A stretch of DNA of 64,000 nt from Lysobacterales bacterium (GTDB taxonomy: Bacteria > Pseudomonadota > Gammaproteobacteria > Xanthomonadales > Xanthomonadaceae). Position numbers and translations under genes: made by a program. The stretch's first letter is position 1; every line of letters begins with the position of its first letter. Below are positions 57,756 to 64,000 of this stretch, piece by piece. Under the pieces are notes generated by a model. That model searched no databases. It saw only the letters and a program-made list of their open reading frames with translations, and had not been told where the DNA came from. The DNA is taken from NCBI GenBank assembly GCA_019510125.1, contig JAEKKX010000013.1:1-64000 (forward strand), read 5' to 3'.

Positions 57756-59009
57756 ATGGACAGTCGCGGTACGGATGCCCAGATGACGGCAGGCTCGGAT
57801 GTGGCCTCGATTCCGGTTCGGCAGGACGCGAGCGAACGCGCGTTCCTCGAACTGCTGCAAAGACACCTCGATCGCGGCGTGCTGCACGTGGTCTGCGGCG
57901 GTCGCCGCCACACCATCGGCCGCGATGCGGCGGCCGGCGAATGCACGCTGCGCATCCACGCCCCGGGCTTCTTCCGGCGCGTGCTCGCCCAGGGCAACCT
58001 CGGCATGGCCGAGGCGTACATGGCCGGCGAGTTCGACGTCGACGACGGCAGGCTCCCCGATCTGCTCAGGCTGCTGCTGATGGCCGGGCTCGAACACAAG
58101 ATCGGCGGGGACTGGCGCTTCCTGCTGCGCTACGGCGCGATCCTCGCCGGCAACCGCCTGGTCGGCAACACCCGCAGCGTGCGCAAGCACTACGACATCG
58201 GCGAGGACGTGTTCGACAGCTTCCTCACCGATCGCTACCAGGTGTATTCCTGCGGCTACGCGCATTCGGCGGACGACGACGCGGACACGCTGCAGCAGCA
58301 GAAGCTGGAGCGGATCTGCCGCAAGCTCGAGGTCTCGCCCGGCCATCGCATGCTCGACATCGGCTGCGGCAAGGGCGGCCTGCTGATCCACGCGGCGCTG
58401 CACCACGGCGCGATCGGCACCGGCGTGACCAACAGCCGCGCCCACTTCGAGCGCGCGCAGGAGAACGCGAAGAAGTACGGCGTCGCCGACCGCGTCGCCT
58501 TCGTGCTCGACGATTACAACAAGGTCGAGGGCACGTTCGACCGCATCGTCAGCGTCGGCATGCTCGAGCACCTGCAGGAAAAGGAATACGCGCGCTACTT
58601 CCGCAAGATCGCCGGCGCCCTCGCCGCGGGCGGCCGCGGCCTGGTGCACGCCGTCGGCTGCAACACCCGGGTCAACAGCCACGACCCGTTCATCCAGAAG
58701 TACATCTTCCCCGACTCGGACACCCCGAAGCTGTCGGCGATTTCCGCGCAGCTCGAGGACAACCGCCTCGCGATCCTCGACGTGGAGAACATGATCCGCC
58801 ACTACGGGGTCACCGCGCAGCGCTGGCTGGAAGCGTTCCGCGCCAACGCCGGCAAGCTCGACGCCGCCCGCTACGACCGCAGTTTCAAGCGGATGTGGGA
58901 GTACTACCTGTGCTGCTGCGTCGCCGCGGCCCATGCGGGCGAGCAGTCGCTCTACCAGGTGCTGTTCACCAACGACTATCACGCCGACTACCGCTACCAG
59001 CGGATCTGA
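57756..59009 (+). CDS. Cyclopropane-fatty-acid synthase-like methyltransferase
   Basis: A 417-residue SAM-dependent enzyme of the CFA synthase family, which methylenates or methylates double bonds of phospholipid acyl chains. Residues 30-130 are the lipid-binding N-terminal domain (GNLGMAEAYMAGEFDVDDGRLPDLL). The catalytic domain begins at NTRSVRKHYDIGEDVFDSFL, with SAM motif MLDIGCGKGGLL, IVSVGMLEHLQ and the C-terminal RMWEYYLCCCVAAAHAGEQSLYQVLF. ATG at 57756 with GGTGA upstream. First gene of an operon with a desaturase and three hydrolases, so its substrate is probably an unsaturated acyl lipid made by the next enzyme. Confidence 0.9.
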   Translation: MDSRGTDAQMTAGSDVASIPVRQDASERAFLELLQRHLDRGVLHVVCGGRRHTIGRDAAAGECTLRIHAPGFFRRVLAQGNLGMAEAYMAGEFDVDDGRLPDLLRLLLMAGLEHKIGGDWRFLLRYGAILAGNRLVGNTRSVRKHYDIGEDVFDSFLTDRYQVYSCGYAHSADDDADTLQQQKLERICRKLEVSPGHRMLDIGCGKGGLLIHAALHHGAIGTGVTNSRAHFERAQENAKKYGVADRVAFVLDDYNKVEGTFDRIVSVGMLEHLQEKEYARYFRKIAGALAAGGRGLVHAVGCNTRVNSHDPFIQKYIFPDSDTPKLSAISAQLEDNRLAILDVENMIRHYGVTAQRWLEAFRANAGKLDAARYDRSFKRMWEYYLCCCVAAAHAGEQSLYQVLFTNDYHADYRYQRI

Positions 59010-59027
59010 GCGAGGAGACACAAGGAA

Positions 59028-60140
59028 ATGGAAGTCACTCCGGGAAAGAGCGACCTCTTGAGGTTGCGCGAAGAACTCAACCAGCTCGGCTACAACCGCC
59101 CCACGCCGTACGCGATCATCGCCGAATGGCTGCTGTTCGTGTCCGTGTTCGTGGCCGGCCTGGCGCTGGTGATCGTCGCCGACGGCTTCTGGGCGAAGGC
59201 CGCCGGCATGGCGCTGATCACTTTCGGCAGCATGGGCATCGCGACCAACGCGCACACCGCCTCGCACCACGCGATCAGCCGCCGCAAGTGGCTGAACGAT
59301 TTCTTCCTGTATTTCGGCTATCCGTTCTTCCACCAGGTCTCGGCCAACTTCTGGCGGCACAAGCACCTGGTGGTGCACCACCCGCACCCGAACGTGGTCG
59401 GCGTGGACAAGGACGCCGACCTGGCGCCGTTCTTCGCGCTGGACCAGGCCGAGTACGCGCGCGCCAGCGGGTTCCAGCGCTGGTGGTACCGCCATCAGGT
59501 GTACTTCCTGCCGATCGTGCTGGTCGGCAATTTCTTCTCGGTGTGCTTCGATGCGTGGGTGTTCCTGTTCCGCCGCCTGGCCGATCCCAGGACCCGCGAC
59601 GCCTCGCACTGGGCGGACCTGTTCTCGCTCGTGCTGCACTGGGTGGTCTGGGTGATCGTGCCGGTGATGATCTTCGACCCCATGAACGTGCTGCTCTTCA
59701 CCCTGGCGCGCTTCGCGATCATGTCGTACGCGATGTTCGCCCTGTTCGCGCCGGCCCACTACCCGGCCGACGCGCAAATGGTGAGCAAGGAGGCGCTGGG
59801 CAAGAACTTCCTGCTGCTGCAGACGGCGACCACGATCAACTTCCGCGGCGGCCCGATCGGTCGCCTCCTGTGCGGCGGCGTGGACTACCAGATCGAACAC
59901 CATCTGTTCCCGACCATCAGTCCGCGCCACTATCGGCAGATGAGCCGGCACGTGAAGGCGTTCTGCGACAGGCACGGCTATCCGTACCGCAGCGAGAGCT
60001 GGGGGCGCGCGATCTGGCAGTCGGTGATGACCTTCCGCCGGCCGAAGCCGATCCATGAGGGACTGCCGGCGATGGCCTCGCCGCCCCTGGCGGAGGCCGC
60101 GAACGCCGCGGACGCCGGCGTGGACGCGGCGGCGGCGTGA
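59028..60140 (+). CDS. Membrane fatty acid desaturase
   Basis: A 370-residue di-iron desaturase. The three His boxes are HTASHH, HKHLVVHH and QIEHHLFP, with a Gln in the third box as in front-end and linoleoyl-CoA-type desaturases. Four membrane helices are seen, in pairs (WLLFVSVFVAGLALVIVA, AGMALITFGSMG, IVLVGNFFSVCFDAWVFLF, LVLHWVVWVIVPVMIF). It inserts a double bond into an acyl chain. It begins 18 bp after the CFA-like gene (GAGGAGACACAAGGAA precedes the ATG) and overlaps the next gene by 4 nt. The front-end-like signature suggests an acyl substrate that already has a double bond (inference). Confidence 0.9.
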   Translation: MEVTPGKSDLLRLREELNQLGYNRPTPYAIIAEWLLFVSVFVAGLALVIVADGFWAKAAGMALITFGSMGIATNAHTASHHAISRRKWLNDFFLYFGYPFFHQVSANFWRHKHLVVHHPHPNVVGVDKDADLAPFFALDQAEYARASGFQRWWYRHQVYFLPIVLVGNFFSVCFDAWVFLFRRLADPRTRDASHWADLFSLVLHWVVWVIVPVMIFDPMNVLLFTLARFAIMSYAMFALFAPAHYPADAQMVSKEALGKNFLLLQTATTINFRGGPIGRLLCGGVDYQIEHHLFPTISPRHYRQMSRHVKAFCDRHGYPYRSESWGRAIWQSVMTFRRPKPIHEGLPAMASPPLAEAANAADAGVDAAAA

Positions 60141-61021
60141 CGATGGCGGCGGCGACCGTCGCGCCGGAACCGTTCCGGGTCGTCGCCCGCGACGGCCGCG
60201 GCCTCGCGGCCACGCGCTATCCGGCTGCGGGCGACGGTGGGGCCGACGGCGACGCGGTCGTGATCGTCAACGGCGCGACCGGCGTCAAGCGCGGTTATTA
60301 CGATCGCTACGCGCGCTTCCTCGCCGGCCACGGCTTCGAGGTGCTGACCTACGACTATCGCGGGATCGGCGATTCGCTCGAAGGCGGCATCCGCGCCGAG
60401 ACCTGCGACATGCGGCAGTGGGGCGAGATCGACGTCGCCAGCATGATCGACGAGGCCGCCCGCCGTTACCCCGGCCAGCGCCTGCTCGCGGTCGGGCACA
60501 GCGCCGGCGGCCAGATGTTCGGACTCGCCGACAACAACGACCGCGTCGCCGCGCTGTTCGCGGTGAGCGCGCAAAGCGGCTACTGGAAGCACTGGCGCGG
60601 CCTGCCGCGCTGGCGCCTGGCGCTGCTGTGGCACGTGCTGATGCCGGGACTGGCCTCGGCGCTGTCGTACTTCCCCTCGCGCCGGATCGGTTTCGGCGAG
60701 GATCTGCCCGCCGGCGTCGCCCGCGAGTGGGCGCGCTGGTGCCGGCACCCGGACTACCTGGTCGATCGCGACGGTCGCCCGCTGCGCGAACACTTCCGGC
60801 GCTACCGCGGGCGCATCCGCGCCTGCGTGGTGACCGACGACTGGATGGCGCCGCGCGCCGCGGTCGAGGCGCTCATGGGCTGCTTCGACGCCGCACAGGT
60901 CGAGATCGCGACCCTGTCGCCGGCGGACGTCGGCGCGCGCGCGCTCGGGCATTTCGGCTATTTCCGCGAAGCGGGCAAACCGGCATGGCAGGAGAGCCTG
61001 GCGTGGCTTCGACAGCAGTGA
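60137..61021 (+). CDS. Alpha/beta hydrolase 1 of the lipid operon
   Basis: A 294-residue cytoplasmic hydrolase. Nucleophile Ser in AVGHSAGGQM, acid in CVVTDDWMAP and His in ARALGHFGYF. VIVNGATGVKRGYYDRYARFLAGHGFEVLTYDYRGIGDS places it in the serine aminopeptidase S33-like or monoacylglycerol lipase-like group. Its ATG overlaps the desaturase stop (ATGA is part of GTGACGATGG; start 4 nt inside). The substrate is probably an acyl ester or thioester of the modified fatty acid (inference). Confidence 0.85.
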   Translation: MTMAAATVAPEPFRVVARDGRGLAATRYPAAGDGGADGDAVVIVNGATGVKRGYYDRYARFLAGHGFEVLTYDYRGIGDSLEGGIRAETCDMRQWGEIDVASMIDEAARRYPGQRLLAVGHSAGGQMFGLADNNDRVAALFAVSAQSGYWKHWRGLPRWRLALLWHVLMPGLASALSYFPSRRIGFGEDLPAGVAREWARWCRHPDYLVDRDGRPLREHFRRYRGRIRACVVTDDWMAPRAAVEALMGCFDAAQVEIATLSPADVGARALGHFGYFREAGKPAWQESLAWLRQQ

Positions 61022-62046
61022 ACGCGGGCACGCAGGCGGCCGCAACGGCGAACGCCGACGGCTACCGCCCGCTGCGGATCGTGGCGGCCGACGGCGTCGC
61101 GCTGTCGGCGCGGCACTACCCGCCGACCGCGGACGCCTCGACGCCGCCGCGGCTGGCGATCTTCCTCGCCGCCACCGGCGCGACCCAGGACCGCTTCGGG
61201 CCGTACGCGCGCTTCCTCGCCGCGCGCGGCTGGCATGCGCTGACGTTCGACTACCGCAGCATCGGCGAGTCGGCGGTGCCCGCCGAGCAGGTCGACAAGG
61301 TGTCGATGCGCGCCTGGGGCCGCGAGGACCTGCCGGCGATGATCGACTGGGCGGTGGCCACGCTCGGCGACCCCGGCATCGCGCTGGTCACCCACAGCAT
61401 CGGCGGCCAGGTTGCGCCGCTCGCGCACAACCTCGCGCACGTGCGCGCGATGCTCGCGGTCTCGGTGCAGAAGGGCTGGTACCGGCTGTGGCCGACCTGG
61501 CACCGGCATGCGGTCCACGGGTTCTTCCGTCTCTACGTGCCGCTCTTCCTGCGGCTGCGCGGGCACGTGCCGCTGGGGCTGGTCGGGCTCGACCGGCTCG
61601 AACGCGGCGTGGCCGAGGACTACGCGCGCTGGACGCTGCGCCCGGACTACCTGGACGAGCGCGGGCAGTCGCTGCACGCCGACTTCGCGCGCTTCGAGGC
61701 GCCGATCCTGTCGCTGAGCTTCGAGGACGATGCGACCTACGCGCCGCGTCCGACCGTGGACCGCCTGTTCGGCGAGTTCTACCGCAACGCGCCGGTGCTG
61801 CGCGCGCACGTGCATCCGCGGCGTTTCGGCGTGAAGTCGCTGGCGCATTCGGGCTTCTTCGACCCGGCGGTCTGTCCGCGCGCGTTCTGGGACGACACCG
61901 AGGCCTGGCTGCGCGCGGTGGTGGACGGCGCGCCGCCGGACGCCTGCGCGTTCTCCGCGCTGCCGGTGGAATCGATGGTCCGCGCCGTCGGCCCGCCGCC
62001 CGCGCCGCCGGTGGCGGCCGCGGCGTCGCCGCTGCGGCAGGGCTGA
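61003..62046 (+). CDS. Alpha/beta hydrolase 2 of the lipid operon
   Basis: A 347-residue paralogue of the preceding hydrolase: nucleophile Ser in LVTHSIGGQVA, His in VKSLAHSGFFDP, and the same FLAATGATQDRFGPYARFLAARGWHALTFDYRSIGES start. The GTG at 61003 is chosen because AGGAGAGCCTGGC gives a good ribosome site; an ATG at 60985 is possible. It overlaps hydrolase 1 by 19 nt. A Pro/Ala-rich tail (GPPPAPPVAAAASPLRQG) follows the catalytic domain. Confidence 0.83.
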   Translation: MASTAVNAGTQAAATANADGYRPLRIVAADGVALSARHYPPTADASTPPRLAIFLAATGATQDRFGPYARFLAARGWHALTFDYRSIGESAVPAEQVDKVSMRAWGREDLPAMIDWAVATLGDPGIALVTHSIGGQVAPLAHNLAHVRAMLAVSVQKGWYRLWPTWHRHAVHGFFRLYVPLFLRLRGHVPLGLVGLDRLERGVAEDYARWTLRPDYLDERGQSLHADFARFEAPILSLSFEDDATYAPRPTVDRLFGEFYRNAPVLRAHVHPRRFGVKSLAHSGFFDPAVCPRAFWDDTEAWLRAVVDGAPPDACAFSALPVESMVRAVGPPPAPPVAAAASPLRQG

Positions 62047-62056
62047 GGCCGGGACG

Positions 62057-62971
62057 TTGGCGGGATTCGATGCCCATGCGTTCGGGCGCCTGCTGTGGCG
62101 CGGACGACGCGCGCGCCTGCGCCGCTCGCGCGACGGCCTGCCCGGCCGCTTCGTCGAGACCGGCCTGGCCGACGTCCGCGTGCTCGACGTCCCCGGGCCG
62201 GGCGCCGATGCGCCGACGCTGGTGATCGTCCCCGACCCGCCGAACGTGGTCGAACACTGCCTGCCGATGGTCGAGGCGTTCGCGCCGCGGGCGCGGGTGG
62301 TGGTGTTCGAGTTGCCCGGCTTCGGGCATTCGTATCCGGACGCCGGCTACCGCTTCGACATCGCCGGCCAGGCCGACGCGTTCGAGCTGCTGTTCGAGCG
62401 GCTCGGCATCCGCGACGCCGTGCTCGACATGTCGTGCCTGGGCGCCTACATGGGCCTGCAGTTCGCGCGGACGTATCCGCATCGGGTGCGTCGCCTGCTG
62501 CTGCAGCAGGTGCCCGCGTTCCACGAGGCGCAGGCGTGGGCGCGCCGCGCCGACGTGGGCGGGCTGATCCGGACCCCCTGGGTCGGCCAGTTGCTGATGC
62601 GCGGGCTGTATCGCGTCGTGGCCAACCACTGGTACCACGCCGCGCTGCCGGAGGGGCACACCGCGCAGCGGCACGCCGAGTACGCCGATCCGACCTTCGC
62701 CGCGCTCGATCGCGGCGGCTGTTTCTGCCTGGCCGACGCCTACCAGCGACTGCTCGCGCAGCGCGGCCTGCCGCTGGAAGGCCTCGCCCAGCCGGTCACC
62801 GTGGTCTGGGGCGGCGCCGATCGCACCCACGCGCTGACCTCGCCCGCGTCGGTGCTGCAGGACCTGCCGAACGCCGAGTTCGTGGCGTTCGCCGACTGCG
62901 GCCACTTCCCGGCGCTGGAAGCGCCCGAGCGCTACTACCCGCTGGTGCACCGGGCGCTGGACGGCGTCTGA
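62057..62971 (+). CDS. Alpha/beta hydrolase 3 with a likely Cys nucleophile
   Basis: A 304-residue hydrolase. The nucleophile elbow reads AVLDMSCLGAYMGL, which puts Cys where other members have Ser (x-Cys-x-Gly, as in dienelactone hydrolases). Asp in VVWGGADRTHAL and His in FADCGHFPALE complete a triad. IVPDPPNVVEHCLPMVEAFAPRARVVVFELPGFGHSYPD is typical of the fold. The start is the TTG at 62057, 10 bp after the previous stop. The fold may have a role other than ester hydrolysis, for example thioester or C-C bond cleavage (inference). Confidence 0.8.
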   Translation: MAGFDAHAFGRLLWRGRRARLRRSRDGLPGRFVETGLADVRVLDVPGPGADAPTLVIVPDPPNVVEHCLPMVEAFAPRARVVVFELPGFGHSYPDAGYRFDIAGQADAFELLFERLGIRDAVLDMSCLGAYMGLQFARTYPHRVRRLLLQQVPAFHEAQAWARRADVGGLIRTPWVGQLLMRGLYRVVANHWYHAALPEGHTAQRHAEYADPTFAALDRGGCFCLADAYQRLLAQRGLPLEGLAQPVTVVWGGADRTHALTSPASVLQDLPNAEFVAFADCGHFPALEAPERYYPLVHRALDGV

Positions 62972-63032
62972 ATCCCGGCGCCCGGCGCCGGCGGCCTGTC
63001 ATCGCCGCCGGTCGTGCCCGCGCCGTCCGCGC

Positions 63033-64000
63033 TCAGTCGAAGTCGCGCAGTGCGATCGACACCGCGTCGGGGTCGCCGGCCTCGATCGCGCGGGCGACGG
63101 CGCGGTGTTCGGCCGATTCCACCCAACTGCGCAGGTCGCGGCCGCTGCGGCCGTCGGCGCGTTCGGCCAGCATGCGCGCGCCGTCCTCCAGCGCGAAGGC
63201 CAGCGGCTTGTCGCGCAGCATCACCGCCAGCAGCCGGCGCACGCCGTCGCGGTCGGGCAGCGGGATCTCGATCTGCTTGGGCAGGCGCGACAGCACCGCG
63301 GCGTCGATCTGGTCGAGGCGGTTGGTCGCGGCCAGCACGAACACCGCCTGCGGCTGCGCGAACACGCCGTCCATCTCCTGCAGCAACTGGCCGACGATCT
63401 CGGTGAGGATCGCGTCGCTCTGGCCGCCGCGCGTGGCGGCGACGATGTCGATCTCGTCGATGAACAGCAGCGACGGCGCGGACTCGCGCGCGCGCTCGAA
63501 CAGTTCGCGCACCTTCTGCCCGCTCTGGCCGAGGAAGCCCTGCTTGATGTCGGCGGTGGAGGCGGCGATGAAGCGCAGGCCGGTCTCGTTGGCGAGGGTG
63601 CGCGCGATCTGGGTCTTGCCGGTGCCCGGCGGGCCGTACAGCAGCAGGCCGCGCGGCACGCCGATGCCGCGCTTGCGGAAGGTGTCGGCGTGCTGGAGCA
63701 GGCCGGCGGTGGTCTTCAGCTCGCGCAGCACCGGCTCCGACAGCACCAGCGTGTCCCAGCGCGCGCCCTTGTCGGTGCTGGTCGACCCCTGCCGGCGCAT
63801 CGCCGTGGTCATCGCCTCCAGCGCCTCGTCGGACAGGGCCTGGCGGGTGCCGTGCTCTCGGGCCGCGCGCTTGGCGAGCGCGTCGAGGTCGCGCCCGGAC
63901 AGGCCCGCGGTCAGCGCCACGGTGCGCCCGGGCAGCGGCGGCGGGATGCCGAGCCGGGCGAAGGCGTCGGCCAGCAGTTGCAGGCGCATGGCGTCGTCGG
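63033..64000 (-). CDS. AAA ATPase, CDC48-like second AAA domain (5' end outside window)
   Basis: About 320 visible codons; the frame stays open to the right edge, so the ATG at 63989 need not be the start. The first 45 residues (DAFARLGIPPPLPGRTVALTAGLSGRDLDALAKRAARE) look like the lid of a preceding AAA domain, so the full protein probably has two. The complete AAA module has Walker A LLYGPPGTGKTQIARTLA, pore-loop region DIKQGFLGQSGQKVRELFERA, Walker B SLLFIDEIDIVA, sensor 1 VLAATNRLDQID and Arg finger SRLPKQIEI. The lid contains DGRSGRDLRSWVESAE. It is a likely unfoldase; partners are unknown. Confidence 0.85.
   Translation of the reverse strand, partial: DDAMRLQLLADAFARLGIPPPLPGRTVALTAGLSGRDLDALAKRAAREHGTRQALSDEALEAMTTAMRRQGSTSTDKGARWDTLVLSEPVLRELKTTAGLLQHADTFRKRGIGVPRGLLLYGPPGTGKTQIARTLANETGLRFIAASTADIKQGFLGQSGQKVRELFERARESAPSLLFIDEIDIVAATRGGQSDAILTEIVGQLLQEMDGVFAQPQAVFVLAATNRLDQIDAAVLSRLPKQIEIPLPDRDGVRRLLAVMLRDKPLAFALEDGARMLAERADGRSGRDLRSWVESAEHRAVARAIEAGDPDAVSIALRDFD

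Overview
The window is very GC-rich DNA with dense coding and short 5' overlaps between operon partners. It most likely comes from a Xanthomonadaceae chromosome of the Lysobacter/Luteimonas type (inference). The pointers are three tandem Ax21-like outer-membrane proteins, a protein with a C-terminus resembling the Xanthomonadales type IV effector signal (XVIPCD), an S46 dipeptidyl peptidase, many secreted proteins, a palindromic repeat element with 'KKKVTRAPARKTF'-type translation, and the order rhodanese-secB-gpsA. I saw no rRNA, tRNA, CRISPR array, transposase or integrase.

Layout. 1-6.8 kb: 3' end of an ammonium transporter, two small secreted Cys-pair paralogues, a two-component system and a secreted acidic-residue dipeptidyl peptidase. 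6.9-10.2 kb: a lone 1,112-residue protein with the architecture of an antiviral STAND NTPase (nuclease-like N-terminus, P-loop NTPase, five 36-residue C-terminal repeats). 10.5-17.8 kb: an SGNH esterase, a membrane protein, an Lnt-like N-acyltransferase with an extra C-terminal domain, a DUF1176 protein and a GH13 glucosidase. 18.0-24.7 kb: a RiPP cluster of P450, 89-residue precursor ending in PWLYD, MNIO (DUF692), partner protein, cobalamin radical SAM enzyme and methyltransferase. 24.8-31.4 kb: a YeeE/DUF6691 sulfur-transport pair, an aldo/keto reductase and a single-module C-A-T-reductase NRPS. 32.0-34.7 kb: ntrBC, with an NtrC operator against the ntrB start codon. 34.8-44.9 kb: sodC, secreted and unknown proteins, a thiolase, a DUF4349 lipoprotein, a CadC-like regulator and the XVIPCD-like protein. 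44.9-49.1 kb: an MCE (Mla-like) lipid transport operon split by a palindromic element of about 613 bp. 49.1-55.1 kb: hemD-hemX-hemY, a thioesterase, a secreted protein, rhodanese, secB and gpsA. 55.2-57.4 kb: three Ax21-like barrels. 57.8-63.0 kb: a lipid-modification operon (CFA-like methyltransferase, desaturase, three alpha/beta hydrolases). 63.0 kb to the end: a partial AAA ATPase.

Two stretches stand out. The 18-24.7 kb cluster has the enzyme set of the aminopyruvatide RiPPs, but its precursor carries Trp-Leu-Tyr-Asp at the C-terminus, which predicts a Trp-Tyr rather than Tyr-Tyr crosslink. The 6.9-10.2 kb gene is a candidate single-gene anti-phage system. A further genome-scale pattern is that unrelated 15-bp (sometimes 12- or 14-bp) tandem repeats sit at gene edges or inside linkers at eight places.
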